The notes beneath the pieces were generated by a model. The model had not been told where the DNA came from, did not search any database, and worked only from the letters and a program-made list of their open reading frames with translations. Positions 11,181-24,670 of a stretch of DNA of 64,000 nucleotides are shown here, piece after piece. Origin of the DNA: Corythucha ciliata (Eukaryota; Arthropoda; Insecta; Hemiptera; Tingidae); assembly GCA_038030265.1 (NCBI GenBank), contig CM075942.1, positions 17,504,029 to 17,568,028 on the forward strand, read 5' to 3'. How positions within the stretch are numbered: the first letter of the stretch is position 1; each line of letters opens with the position of its first letter. Position numbers and translations under genes: made by a program.

Positions 11181-12530
11181 AGCCCAGCCAAATATTGAAA
11201 AACATCGAATCTCCACCTAGGTTCTCACTGAGAGCTTCCCCTTACCCCTTCCATTGTACAGCCGTTTTCCTCCTAAACTTTTGAAACTTCTTATCACTCG
11301 GGGTTCGCGGTTCACTGCTCTTTCTGATTAAAACTGAAAGATGTTTTAATTTGTTAAATTTTGCCAGGAATCCTTATTTTTCGTGCTCAAATACTAAAAT
11401 TTTTCACTTTTAGTTCGGTCCTTTGGCGGATGCGTCGATATTCAAACGTACCATGGATTTTATTGTTTGTGTAATTCCTTCCGAAGCTAAGATATGAGGC
11501 TGAGTTGCGGAAGTGAGTAAGCCAACATGATACTATTTTCCTATTTATTCTACAATCCACGCATCGTTATCCTTGGTATGATTCCTATTTTTGGCTTTAG
11601 GACCGGGAGGCCGTCCTTTCTCAAAACGCGTCTTCAACCAGGAAAACGAGAACCCGCTTGCTCGACAAATCTGTTGAAGCCTGCTACGTTCAATTGAAAC
11701 GTTCCTGGGCCGAACGAAGGAAAATAGCCAGAAATCTCCACTTTCACATAGTTATCCGTTGTTTTTTGGATGAATTTATCAATTTGGTATCAACGTCTGA
11801 CTTTTTTTACTTCTGAATACACGTTTGTGTTTTTACTTGACTGGATGTTTTCATTGAAACCGTCCAGACGTGGGCAAGAGATTTACTCGAGGAGGGGAAA
11901 CGGCAGCAAAAAGAAGTACCGTGCGAAGTTTGCACTGCCGCAGCCAAAAACATTCATTTGAGCCCCAAGAAAGTACGTACCAGTTGAAACATAAAATTTT
12001 CAGTTGAGTCGATAAAGTTAATTCATTATTTTGACCAAAAACTGATGGTTTCACCTGCTGAATGCAAAAGCATTTACCACTTTATAACCTGTTCCGTCAA
12101 AAACTGATGCTTATGTCCATCCATCCTTTATTTTATTTTTTGCCCACGGATTTGTGAGATAGAATTGTCAGTTCTTGGCCTGCAGGACATACTGAACGAC
12201 CTCCTGGCTAACTCAACTCCTCGTTGATTACCAGATCCAGGGCTGTGGCGCAGGGTCGTATACATCCCTTGATCTAGGGGTGGGCAGCTTCGCTGACGTG
12301 AATGTCAGATGCACCATATTGTCTTATTGTACTGCGTACATTCGGGGATCCGAAGCTAGAAATCCGTCAATGGAAACTGCATTTGCACAGAAACTGTCAC
12401 TATCAGTCAAAAACTAGATCTCAGCTGGAAACCTATCGTTTGTATCCTTATATTCCAAATTTTCAGTCCACAAACTGATAGATAACTCCCCTCCCCCCCT
12501 CAGAAAGTGTTACTTTTGGAAATATACTTT
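11180..12530. other. Gene-free stretch
   Basis: Apparently unique AT-rich DNA. Open frames at 11770-12054 on both strands have no domain or motif I recognise. Confidence 0.4.
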
Positions 12531-12531
12531 T

Positions 12532-12675
12532 TAGCCCTGTTCACACGATGCAATGTTTGAAGCTATATTGCATGCTTGATTTTCAAAAACATCCGGTCAC
12601 TACGAATGAACTTATGTTTTTAAAAAACCAGCATGCAATGTAGCTTCAAACATTGCATCGTGTGAACAGAGCTTT
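12532..12675. mobile_element. Palindromic MITE (GCCCTGTTCACACG family), copy A
   Basis: The left arm GCCCTGTTCACACGATGCAA is mirrored by the right arm ending TGCATCGTGTGAACAGAGC. The middle word AAAACATCCGGTCACTAC is shared with the copy at 32004-32143. It is flanked by TTA-like trinucleotides, offset by about one base on the right. Confidence 0.75.
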
Positions 12676-12799
12676 AGTTTTGGTCCGTGGCATGGACGGT
12701 GACAGTTCCCCCCGGAGCTGGCATTGCCATCACACCATAAGTCTCTGTTGCAAGTGGCAAACACGTCTGACCAACCCTCATCCTTACGATTAGGTACAC

Positions 12800-13620
12800 C
12801 AAAACCGGATTTCTAGCGAGCCAAAACCTGGCAAATTATCTTTATTTTTAAAGCAAAGACTCGCGAAATTGGGATTTTTACGAAGCCACAAATTGGGGAA
12901 AAAAGACGGTTTTTAGTGAGCCAAATTGTGAATCAAATCATTTCAATTAGGCAAATCAGCGCAATTGCAGTTTGAGCAAGCCAATAACCACGAAATAGCG
13001 GGTTTTAGGTGAGAAAATGGTTGTCTGTAACAAGCAAAACCCGAAAAATTGGCGTTTTGGTGAACAAAATCCGCAAAATTTTTTTTGAATGAGGCAAACA
13101 CTACAAAACTGGATTCACAGCCACGAAAATCCTCGAATTTTATTTTTTGGAATCCACTAAAGTGGTCTTCTAGTAAGTCGGACGCGCGGAAATGTGCTTC
13201 TTATTGTGAATAATCCGCGAAATTGGTTTTTGAATGAGGTAACTCCACGAGATTGTTTTTTTCAGCAATAAAAATCCCCGAAATAGGTTTTTTAGTTAGA
13301 AAAAAATCTGGTAAATTGACTTTTTCGAGTCAAGCGTGCAATGGGTTTTTAGCAAGAAAAGTCCGCAAAATTGGTTTTTAGGGAGTGAAATATGAGGAAT
13401 TTATTCCTAAGTGAGCCAGATCCGGGAAAACGTTTTTTACAGGCAAAACAAAGAAGCGAAAACAGTCTCTGGATTTGGGCGCACCCCGCGCGAAATCGCT
13501 TTGATCGCGACAAAAACCAGCGAACTTGGTTTTCATCTCAAAAATGCCTCGATATTGGTGTTGTAGGGAGTGAAATCCGAGAAAGTGGTTTACTGCTCTG
13601 AGCCAGGCCAGCAGGACATC
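12800..13620 (+). repeat. Minisatellite family 2, ~30-bp units
   Basis: Repeated CGAAATTGG followed by TTTTTGAATGAG and an AGCCAAAA-like block at 28-33 base intervals. Copies are diverged. Open frames within it on both strands are by-products of the low-complexity repeat. Confidence 0.75.
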
Positions 13621-15650
13621 TTGACGAAACAAAATGTGCCCCTGGGTTCTTGTGACTCCTTTTTCTTTTTTTTAAAACCCAGATGCCTGAAAAGAAATGA
13701 GTTCGAAATGGACCCAATACTAACCCTCCGTGAAGCCCACAGGTCCAGGCTGCTTTAACTACGGTTACCATCACACTACGGTTACAAAACCTTGGCTTTA
13801 GGGGGGGGGGGGACAAACGCGTGGAGGCACGTTTGGAAGAACGTATCTTCATAAATAAACGGAGCAATAATCTTTAGGGAGCTAAGCTCCCGTTTTGAGT
13901 GAGTAAGAACCCTAAGTTTCAACGTGCTTTTTGACCTCAGAAGTCATAAACCGGGAATATACTGGCCTATTTCAGGGGAAAGTGCAATCTACGTCCCATT
14001 ATAGTACCGGAGGTAGCACAATTAGTAAAGGGGCCAGGCTCCCCGGTTCTCCGCAGGGTAAAAAAGGCGTTCCCGAACCAGCGGCGAAGACCTCAGCGAA
14101 ATTAAACAAAGCATGGAAGATAACAATTTTTCATACAGTTACGTTTTCCAACGGGGTAATCAAACGACCATTAGTTTTCATGTTATTGAATACGATGTAT
14201 TTATATGACACAGAACAACGTCGAAAAGGCTACCGGAATTCGGGGTATTGTTTTTCTCGATGCAATGATAACTGACGGTGTGTCGGCATGTTGGGTAGGA
14301 AGCACGTGCTAAGCCATTTTGAGAAATTCTTAGCATTCAAGGACGGAGAGTCCCCTGAAATACTTGAGGACTTGAAAGTCAGAAGATCGTCCCTAACGAA
14401 GGCTTGCTCACCATCTCAATGAGCAGAAATAAGTCGATTTCCTTTGCCTAAAATATTAAGTCATGTGAAACTGGACGTGCTGAAGAAATTATAAGAACCA
14501 CCTGCTTACCTAATTTATGAGTATATAGCCGTTAATGCGTCTTATCCGACTGCCAACAGAATATAACGTTATGGGACTCTTGCATGTACGTTCAAGACTA
14601 TGTTCGTATTGGGCTCTCGATGCTGTTTTATCTCCTTCAGGTAGGATACCCTACGGGCTGCAATTTTTGGCCGCTCAATAAGTATCTTACGATTAGACAG
14701 GCACTTCTTCACCTAAACCCAAGGAGATGTAAGCGAGGCCGAAGGTATAATTTACTGCAGTTCACAACACCTTGTGGAAAATTTTAATAGAAGGGCATTG
14801 CTTTTCATTAATATAGAACTCGCGAACTTTAAAACGAATGGCACTGTCAGTGAAAGAGTCGAATTTGACGCGTTTTTGACGAGGACTATTCTTCCTCTTA
14901 GGCGAGGTGAAAAGTGGCCGGCTCGCACTCGAGCCCACCGAGGTCGTTCGTTCGGTTTCCTTCGCGATGCGTAAAACTGAAGACTGGAAAACGCCGGCCG
15001 AGGCGGCTTGGGGAAGGGCTTGGGCTTTTTCACTACCATCTGCCGGGTAAAATATTCGAAAACAGAAAAAAGGATTCGCCTCTCTTGGCTTCCCAAAGTC
15101 CTTCTTCACGGTCTTTCACTTATTTTTGAAATGAAATGCATTATATTGGCCGTCAATGTAATTATAATATTAATCATAATTATATTATCACGTTGAGTCA
15201 AAAAGTGACATTCATATCACCGATAGAAACTTGAAAAATATCGAGTGCAAAAAAACTGGTGGGGGTGAAGTACATCCTAATCGGCGGTCGATTTCTTTAG
15301 TCTTTGGCTGGTCTATATTATTTAACATAATGTGGGGAGTACCGGTTTCATTATCACACGACACTAGCGCCACTAGTGATAGCTACAATCGCCAATAGTT
15401 CAAAATTTCGAAAGGAATTGACACTCATGGAACCAATTTTCGTTGTTTTGCACAGAACCATTTTCATCCTCAGCTCCTTTGAAAAAACTCAATACCGGCA
15501 GTTTGGATCTTTCAAATATAACATTTCGTGAATCCTCAACGTCAGAAAAACCACTCGTAGTGACGGAGCAACAATAATTGCAAAATGTAGAGTTTGTATA
15601 CGCCAATAATGACTAAGCTCGTGAGTTTTCTCCATCGTATCCGCGACAGG
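13620..15650. other. Gene-free stretch with unrecognised open frames
   Basis: Several open frames (for example 13931-14275 plus and 14752-15109 minus) lack known domains. A short methionine-initiated frame at about 14289-14420 has protein-like composition but is only about 44 codons. Eleven to twelve Gs occur near 13801-13812. I cannot assign any gene. Confidence 0.4.
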
Positions 15651-15660
15651 ATCGTAATGA

Positions 15661-15870
15661 GGTCGCAACTGGTTGTTGGTAGACCAGCTTGGGGGTCAGG
15701 ACAGGACTTCTCGGTGAGCACCTTACTGGTCCATAAAGCCAAATCCACTAGCGATATTTTAGCTTCACCACCACCGCTAATTTACATCAGCGAGTCCTGA
15801 CAACCAACCACCAATGGATTTTTATTCGTTAGGTCATCTTAAACTGGTCTACCAACAACCAGTTGCGACC
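15661..15870. repeat. Perfect 27-bp inverted repeat pair
   Basis: Bases 15661-15687 and 15844-15870 are exact reverse complements (GGTCGCAACTGGTTGTTGGT plus seven bases). They enclose 156 bp. The enclosed segment at about 15690-15770 is similar to 16030-16105: both contain CACCTTACT, then AATCCACTA-CGATATTTTA, then GCTTCACCA. An exact long stem in otherwise diverged DNA suggests a recent insertion or rearrangement. Confidence 0.8.
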
Positions 15871-16129
15871 AGAAAGAAGCTTGAGAATCGTACGCATTCG
15901 AGAATCGTGCGAGGAAATCCAGAGGAGACGACTGGAGGTGCAACGTGCACGCAATGCAGTTATGCGGAGGGCCAATTTTTGCATTCGACAACAAGGAAAG
16001 AATCTCAGAAAAATCCATGGCGGGTTGGGGGGTCAGGGTGACCACCTTACTTGATACATGAAGCCCAATCCACTAACGATATTTTAAGCTTCACCAGCAC
16101 CCGCAATTTCAACTCACCAACGTAAATTA

Positions 16130-19100
16130 GCGATAGATTTAGCTGACCGCTTGAGTCCGTATGTCTCATCCATTGGAAACGAGTAATCAGAGCTGGTTTT
16201 ACCTCATTCAAAGGGTCCTCATTGCGGGTTATTTTTCAGTTTTGGGCTCGCTTATTGCTTCTACCTCTTCACTATGTGAAAACTGGTAACTATTGTACGT
16301 CACTGGAAAGCTAACATCATAAGGAAGTTTTCCCTATTAATGCAAAAAAATATTTTCCTTTGATGAAATTGTGAAAATCACTGATGAAAATTGGGCAGAA
16401 ATGCGAATAACGAGTTTCATTCGGATATCTAATGACCTAGCGGCTAGGGCCTTGGCGTAATTTTATTGAGTTGAGGACCAATAATTAAGGAAATTTTGTG
16501 CTCTTTTCAATGAGCTATTTACTTTTAGTCTAGCACCTGTTGATGATGTCTTACTAGTCAGTCACGTGTCGTAAAAAAACAGAGGGTCACCAAAAAAAAC
16601 ACGAAATTGACGATATCTCGAAAACCAAGAGGAATTCCAAAAAACCTCAAATAGTAATTTCGATCACAAATGAGGTGTACTATCACCATACTTTCTCTGT
16701 CGAGGTAATTTATGAACACCCTGTATAGCTCATCAAGTTAAACGTGGACCTCGCCCTTTCATGATCAGCCCCTCTAGCTATTTTTCCTTACCCCCTCCAT
16801 GGAACTTCGCCTTGATAATAATACTTGTCTTTGGTAAACAGTGGGACAATCAATGCGGTATGAATGCAGAGGGAAGAGAAGTTGCAACTAATCGAATGAG
16901 AGAGCTCTGGCCGCGGGTTCTTGTTCTTCTAGACGGGCTATAGCTATGTTGTTCTCAATTTTACTCGCGAAGTGTTGCATTTTTACCTTTCGCGAATTTT
17001 TTAAAACTGAGAATTTTTTGGAATTTGATGTGCGAAATGGCCAATTTCTCGTTTTTATTTTCCCCGTTTTATTTGCAGGACAACCAGAATCGCGAGTGTT
17101 TCGGAATTTTAGTCACACAATGGAACATCTCATGGTTTGCCCCGAGCATTTTCAACCACAGAGCAGCCGAGCTAGCGGTTTTTTTTTTTCATTTTATCCG
17201 AAAAGTGGAGCTTTTAACTCACGGGTTTTCTCATTGTCATGTTCGGAACCGTCAAAAATTGAGGCGTCCATTTTGTACACAATCGAGGGGATCCTTGAGG
17301 GATGGACAGTTGGACACGGTGAAAGGAAAGTAATGGGATCGTGGAAGAGGGTTCCAGTCACCCACCAGGCATCGCAAGACGTGTATTGGGTGAAAAAGAA
17401 TGTGGGAATAACTGGGTATGGGGAAAACCAATGATTTTCAGTGGATTGCGATAAATTTTGGCAGTCATTTTTTTTCTGGAAATGATAGCACCCCAGAGAG
17501 ATTGAATGCGCCATGAAGTTATCCTGAGTTACTGGCATGCTCTAGCGAATCCGTTTCCGTGTATTTTCAAAAGAAATAAGAAATCACTTAAATTCTTTAG
17601 CTGTCTCCCCACCACTTCATCGTCTTCTGAAAGAGAAATAAAAAAAACCGCGACTGAAAAAATATTTCCCCATTCAGCGCTCCTTACATTCCGCTCATTC
17701 CTATACACAAATCCACGTCTTTGAAACGTCCAGTCATTCTCTCACCCCCACCTCTCACTCGTCTCACCTTCATCAAAACATCCTTCATGGTTGTTTTCCA
17801 CGTTCTTCAACTCCCGTTTTCCAGTGAAAATATAATTCTTTCCCAGAGGAGTTTTCTCTCTTTTTAACCGCCTTAGTCCCACCGTCACCCCCTTCAACAC
17901 CCAAAGAAATAACCATTCCCTCAAGTCTTAACCTCCCCCCCACCCACCAAAGTGTTCCTCTCCAGCTTTACTCTACTAGCTACATTGCTCCGATATATCA
18001 ATCTGTCACTTAAGAGAGCGAAGGTATTTTTCCTTGGCTCTCACCCCTCCCCCCTGACAACCACCTCTTCTTTTTCACAGCATATCTTTAAGTCCCTTGC
18101 CGATACTTCTGTTTTCCTTTTTTCCCTGGGAGTTTTTACTTTTTCCAGGGGAGTAAAGAGATGATAGTTCATGAAAAAAAAAAAAAAAAAAGTCGGAAGA
18201 GGAGAATTTCGGTGTAACTGAAATGCCCAAAATAATCACGCCTCTACTTTTATTTACTTGGATCCCTCCCTCCCATCAATCAGTCAACTTCACTTCTTTT
18301 GAACCGTTGGTTTTTTATATATTATACGTGTAGAGCGTACAGCAGGGGAAGAGGAAATCAATCTGCTCGTTCGTATGATTTTTGTGTGTATTGAATCTTT
18401 TTTTTTTTTGGCTTCCGCCTGCTGGGAAGGGTTGTGCTTTAGCATTCCATCCACGTGCTGGAAACAATAAGTTCTTCAATACCCCTCTGCACCCCGGCCT
18501 CAATAGTTTTCTTTAGTGCTTTCAATCAGGCAAACAAAACATAAAAATTACCCTAATAGAGGAATACCGGTGTTCATGGGCATTGTACCATTGTTTAAAA
18601 CATCGCCGTGCCCTTTCCCGGCACCGCAATTACCAGATGGCAATGGGTTGAGATAGAAAGGCGCATCATCTCATTCCTTATAAGAGAGGAATGAGACGGA
18701 GAGAGACACCTTCATTTAATTAACTCTCCACCCCCCCTCGTTATCAAAACCTCTTCGAGTTCATCACGGCGCGGCACTCTCTCATCTCCTTTTCATCACC
18801 ACCGCACTAGCCTCTCACCGCCCCTGCCCCTTCCATTATAAACACGAAGCGAATCTCTCGTTGCGAGACCTGCTCATCGTCACCTCTCCCGCAAAACCCT
18901 TTTCAACCCCCCCCCCAACTTGCCCCCTCATCCGTCTCTTTCTCCATTTTCAAGGCTATTGTATACCGTCCGAATGGTACGGTAGTGGATGGGGTATGGT
19001 GGAGGGGTGAAAACACGGCTGTAAATCTCGTTTCCCCGCCTCCGACCCTCCCCCCACCTAACTCAACTCCCTCATCCTTTTACGCTTTTCTCCCTCATCA

Positions 19101-20805
19101 TCCTTCTGTTGGTAACGTGAGTAATTAATTCAATTAGAAGCTTGAGAATGAAAATTAGTCCGAGAAAAGGGGGACTGGAAAACTTAATATTTCAAGAAGG
19201 GTAAAACTAGGTAGGCTGGGTGATGATTTGAAATGAGCGACGAGTATAATATGAAGTGGGTGAACTCAGAGTATGTTGTAAGGGGGTGAGGGAGGGGCAA
19301 TTTTCATTATTCAATGCACTAAAATTTCGATAGAAAATGCAAAACAACTGAATTGCGCTCAAAGGAGGAGGGCCTGTAAGACGTTTGCTTTTTGCAATAT
19401 ATAGCTTCCCGTGGAGGGGTAGATTTCCCAGGGGAAGTTTTGTTCCCAACTTTACGACACTTCCTCTGCTCTCATTTTCTCTTCGCTCAGTAAACCATAA
19501 GAAATAAAGAACGCTTTACACTTCAACTCTCTTTAGATCCACCCCCCCAAGCCACTCCTTCTTCTATCAACTCCAGATATTTGAAATTGAATAATAAAAC
19601 AAACAAAAAAGTTATGGTGCCGTTGGCGGAACAATTAAAAACCATTCCTGCGGTTAACCCATATTGTGCGAATATTATTTAATCCGCGCCTTTCACCACG
19701 GAGCCCATCTTTTTTTTAATAGTAGCTGAATTTATTATTCACCGCAGTAATTTAATTTATTTTATTATCATACTATTCATTCCCAGATCACTGTTAAACC
19801 ACCTCTTCGCAACTCTTAAATCAGTATTGTATACATAAATATAACGACAATCAAAAACGGGAAGTCAGCCATTATGACACAACCACACAGAAATCACGAG
19901 AAAATGTCATTTACAGTTTTCAGAGAAAACGCAATCCCGTAATCAATATTTGACGGGAGACACAACGGTAAATGGTTCCACTCAGGAAATAAAACAGTTC
20001 CTCCCTTGATTACTTTTTCGGGGTTTTGATGGGTTTAATCTTTCCCGTTCTTAATGACTCGAACCTGCCCGGTTCGAGGGAGCGTGAAGACGTAAAAGCC
20101 ATCCTTGAATGAAGTGCCGTACGGTGTGATTAATGTGTGACAATATTGGAAAATTGCGCAACCAACGTTGCTAATTTTGATTTTTCGCGATTATCCCGTT
20201 AGAATAAACCAAATTGAATGAATGAGGATTACAAACTACTCGCGGTGAGGAAACGTTTCATCAGATCAAATGTCACTCTCTCCTATACACCACCCGCGCT
20301 CATCAGACACAAACGCCCGGGGATCACAGCGTGCAACACCCGGGTAAATTATATAGGACTGTGAAAACCAATTATCGAGACTATATGGTGGGTTAAGGGG
20401 TTGGGATGGCTTTCAAATAAATCACTTTCAGAGAAGAGCGAAGCCAATAAAGCGCTGTGCAATTTCTATGGCGTTTAGAAATACTCCAGCTTTTCATTTG
20501 AGCAATAATCAACTCCTCGGTTGTCATCGAAGGCAATGTAGGAAGCCGAAGGGCTTCATTACGGCAAATGAGAAACGCCGTTGAAGGAGTCCCCAGTGGT
20601 GTCTAAAAGTCGAGCCAGTATGGCAGAACAAGTGCATTCGGCACTCAGGATAGAGAGGGGGGGGGCAATAGAGAACGTTGTTAGTTGTAACCCTTCGTGG
20701 CAACGGATCTTGATACTTTTCTAGAGGAGGTAAGACTTTAGTTATTATGCCATCCTTTAGTCCTTAGTGAATGATGGTGGTGGGCATGCACGTTTCGCAG
20801 CCTTA
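16130..20805. other. Large apparently single-copy region, no gene recognised
   Basis: Pyrimidine-rich stretches dominate (17580-18130, 18700-19100). A transposon-like end (GAACACCCTG followed by TA) is present at 16714-16725, but no partner terminus was found nearby. Open frames such as 16946-17434 show no domain. A promoter or exon cannot be excluded, but nothing in the sequence supports one. Confidence 0.4.
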
Positions 20806-20807
20806 CT

Positions 20808-20846
20808 GACTCAGTCTCACTCACTCTCTCTCACTCTCTCTCTCTT
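20808..20846. repeat. CT-rich microsatellite
   Basis: Interrupted CTCTCTCACTCTCT tract of about 38 bases. Confidence 0.8.
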
Positions 20847-20869
20847 GGATACCATCAGAATGTGTGTAA

Positions 20870-21840
20870 AACGTGCCGAACTCAAGAATATCGCCAAAAA
20901 ATCCAAACCCGCGAAATTTGTTTCCGAAAAAGTCAGATCCGCGAAATAATATAGAGTTTGAAAAAGCTAACAATAAGGTTCCCGATATTCGTATTTTTCA
21001 ACGAGGACAGTCAGTGAAATTGGTCATTTGAATGAATCGACACCGCGAAATTGATTTTTGAATGGGTCAAAAGGACGAAATTTTGTAGTTTATACAGCGA
21101 ATTTGTCTTTATTCGAATAAGAAATACCCGCGACATTGGGTTTTTAATTAGCCAACTCCTCGAAATTTGGCTTTTTCAGTGAATCAAGCGAACTTTTTTT
21201 AATTGAAGAGAGCCAGACCAGTGGAATTGGCCTTTTGAGTGTGTAAAAAGTAATAACCACGAAATTGTGGACCCGTGAGTGCCAACAATCCGCATGAATT
21301 GAGCAAACACAATTTTTTTGTTTTGTTTGGAGGAGCGAGATCCACGAAATTTCGGAAATTTCGCATTAAAATGAGCCAACACCCTGGAAATTTGGATTTT
21401 AAACTGCGGAGAAATCCGTGAAGTTAGCCTGTTCGGGCAGCGGACCCAACGATTGGGTTTCTGACGTCAAGATTCGCGAAAATTTGTTTTTGAATGGTTC
21501 AATCCGGCAGCATTGTGTTTTTTAAAGAGCTATCAGGACGAAAATAATTCTTAGAATAGCCAAAACTCACGAAATTGGGCTCCATAAGTCGTGTGAACTC
21601 CCTGAAATTTGGACTTCAAAAACGGCCAACCATTTAAATTGACTTTTCTAAAAGACTAAAACCCACTAAATTTCTTTTTTGAACGAATTAACTCGCACGA
21701 AATTGGCTTTTTAGGGAGTAAATCCTGCGAAACTGGCTATTTGATTGAGCACTTCCAGGGATAATTCTATTCATGAGCGTCAATAATCCAAAGAGCCAAA
21801 CCCACAAAATTCATTTCGCAAGCACAACATAAACGAATAT
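20870..21840 (+). repeat. Minisatellite family 2, ~30-bp units
   Basis: About 1 kb of diverged units with CGAAATTGG, TTTTTGAATG and GCCAA blocks. It is followed by a GTGTGTGTGTGGGGGGGGGG tract near 21843-21862. Confidence 0.75.
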
Positions 21841-21864
21841 TGGTGTGTGTGTGGGGGGGGGGGC

Positions 21865-24390
21865 GTAGCGTTGGATTTTCACTTATAGCAATGGCTATCT
21901 GAATTCATTTACTTGGAAAGAAGGACCCTGCAGTCTTGAGGGGGCCTGTAGAGGTTCTCCAGCGTAAAAGTGCAAAAAAATTAAAGTAGGTACCTATTTC
22001 ACAACAAAAATTGTGAAATTTTCCAAAATCCAACAAAATAATGCGCATTGAAAAATATATGCACATTTACCCTCAAGGAACAATTGCATCAACGCAATTG
22101 ATCCCAGAAACTTGGGAATGATCTGCTATTTGGCTGTAATGATATAATTATGCGACAATTCGTCGAAATTTTGGCTCTCTCAGGGAGACAGCTGCATCAG
22201 AGTCCACGGCAACGAAAAAATAGATCCTAATAAGGGAATGAAAACTCATTGGCAGACAGAAAAATACAAGTCTCAGAAACCAACAGAAGCCAATAAATTT
22301 ATTGGCTTGAGGTTTTGCGCTAAGAAACCCCTCCCCCCACCTTAACGATCACAAACCAGCAATGAAAGACAAGTCAATTCAATTTTGAAGCACGGGCGCC
22401 GTATTTATTAGACCACCATGCAACGCCCATTACGAGGATAAAATGCATCTCGCCTTTAACGCGCATTGTTACCAGCACTTGTGTCCGTGTGTGTGTTCAG
22501 TTTAAGGCGATCTTTTCGAATAAAAACGAAGAAAAAGGGTTGTTTTTACGAGTTTTTGAAAGTCCACTAAAAATAAAACGTAGACCCGCGCCCTCTCCAC
22601 TATGCCCAGCCTATATCGTTTTCTCGGCCTCTCCAACCGCAAATATGGGGAAACAAGACCCGACGATGTGAGGGGGGGGGGACAAGAACAGGTGCCTCTA
22701 AAGACCGGCGCGTGACCACACATAAATGAGTAGAGAAAGGAGTATTCCCAAAGTATTTTGGTGAGTGTAAAAAAGGACTAGAAATAACATACATTATAGG
22801 TACTCCCAATTGGCGTTCATTATTATTAGATACTGTTGACAAAGGGAGGGCAGGTTGAACTGTCACGTCAGAGACCAGCAAAAGACGATCATAATCTCAT
22901 CGATTCGAGCTGAGCGCCATCTCAATAATTTAAAGAATTATTAGACAGGAATCAATGTTTCGAGTTCAACGTCCTAGCCTTCTTGTCTTGAAAATTTCGT
23001 AACGCACCTTTGTTAGCTTCTTCACAACGAATCAGAACGATGATTTACATTAAAAAAAAGATGTCCGTATAAGAGACCAGACAACACCCAAAGGTCCTTT
23101 CCGTCTATTTAAATAATTAACTGCGCTAATATTATTCGCCTCCCTAGTACACCTTTAGTGGGATGATGAACGAGGAGCTAAAACAAGAACCATTTCACGC
23201 AGAATGCATCCAAAGTATAATTTAGAGGAACAGGCCTCGTATTTCAAAACCCTTCTCCAAACAGTGTTTCACTATTAATCTAATAATATTACCGCGGCAG
23301 ACACCACCAGTTCGAGAAACCTTCGGGAAATGGCGGGAGCGGGGGGTGAGTGTAAACTGTGACTGTGACAGGTAATACAAGTTGTTTGAAGCAAATGTGG
23401 TCTCTCACTGCTGTTAGCAGACGACGGTCCCTCTTTTGTTACTCTTGTCTGTCGCATAAAACATTTAATTCTCTCCGATTTTAATAAACAAGTTTTTAAG
23501 TTAATTTTCTGAAAAACAAATCATAAAGCAAGAGCTTCATGTTTCTTCTCTGTAAGCCCGACCGCTCTAGCTCACGTATCATTTTATAAATTCAACTCCT
23601 TCAAAAGAAGACTCGTAACTAAACGCCGAGGGACTAATTAAAGTTATGGAAATTTAATAACCACGCGGAAGATTTAAAACTGGAGAGAATGCTACAGTAT
23701 TTTAAACTGTAAAACACTAAAAACCGGCGGTAGAAATGGATTTTTTGTAGGGCGTGACGAAGTGGTGCAACACCAGCTATCGCTCTTTCAATTCACCTCA
23801 CTAGCTCCCCTCTCCTCTCCTCTTCGTACCTTTCAAGTTGGAAATTGCAGATGTTTATCTAAAACTATAGAGCATTGTGTAATATAAACCTGGTATATGT
23901 GCGGTATAACCGGACGAGAAGATGGTTGTTTTCGCTTGGTAAGGGTTGAATCGTGTGGAGGGGGGAGTGCAATACGGACAAATTAATGTTTTGGAGAGCG
24001 TCGCGTATAACGAGTAATAACTGTGAATTATGACTTTGTTTCACGCGGATAGGGAGGTAGGGAGGTAATCGTGATCACGAGGGTTTGTTAGGTAGGGGGT
24101 GGGGATCACTTTTGGTGTGATTGACGATGAAGAGGAAATCCCTGCTATAAATTTCGAAGTATAGGTGTGCACGATGACCATAATATTTCTCTTGGAAAGA
24201 AGGACCCTGGGCTTTTGAGAGGGTTTTTTCACATTTCCCTGAGCCCGCGAGCGCACTTTGTCTAAATAATGATCCCGTTGCATCACGACAAGTGGGAGGG
24301 TGGGTGGGGGTAACCATAAGGCACTGTTTTCCGGACTCTTGCTATAAGCTTCCAATGGTTCCCGGAGAGGCGGCTGCCGAGTGGTTCCTC
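21865..24390. other. Gene-free stretch
   Basis: Apparently unique DNA. The word TTGGAAAGAAGGACCCTG occurs at 21913 and again at 24194, so at least one short dispersed repeat is present. No open frame is recognisable. Confidence 0.4.
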
Positions 24391-24394
24391 ACCA

Positions 24395-24526
24395 GGGACC
24401 CTATTCAGAAACGTAGGGAAAAATGCCGCAAGTGTGGTTGCTATGGTGGGATAATGTTATTTCTTATTTAGAGTACTTGGATCCGGCTTGCGGCATTTTT
24501 CCCCGACTGCTCGGAATAAGGCCCCT
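24395..24526. mobile_element. Palindromic MITE next to the gypsy remnant
   Basis: The left arm starts GGACCCTATTCAGAAACG and runs to GGAAAAATGCCGCAAG. The right arm is its approximate complement, CTTGCGGCATTTTTCC through GAATAAGGCCCC. It ends about 15 bp before the left gypsy terminal repeat. Confidence 0.7.
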
Positions 24527-24541
24527 GAGGTTGAGGTCCGG

Positions 24542-24670
24542 TGGCCCCCCACCTACTAATTTTATTATAATTTTTATGTCCCGGCACATGGTAAAAAATG
24601 AAAGAGTTCGGTCTTATCGTTTCAACCAAGAATCGTAATTATTTACATAGGAGATCCTAAAATCTCCCCA
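24542..24670 (+). repeat. Left LTR-like direct repeat
   Basis: Starts TGGCCCCCCACCTACTAATT and ends TCTCCCCA. It aligns with about 27465-27595 in the same orientation at roughly 85% identity by eye. The shared words include CACATGGTAAAAAAT and CAAGAATCGTAATTA. The protease C-terminus (minus strand) abuts it directly. Confidence 0.75.

Noticed and set aside
14000..14110. Possible tRNA-like segment around GGAGGTAGCACAATTAG
   Set aside because: I could not find a consistent cloverleaf, acceptor stem or proper A and B boxes.
16714..16725. GAACACCCTG followed by TA, resembling a mariner right end
   Set aside because: No matching left terminus was found nearby, so an element cannot be delimited.
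16946..17434. 162-codon open frame in unique-looking DNA
   Set aside because: No domain, no supporting splice sites and a composition typical of chance frames. I could not support a gene.
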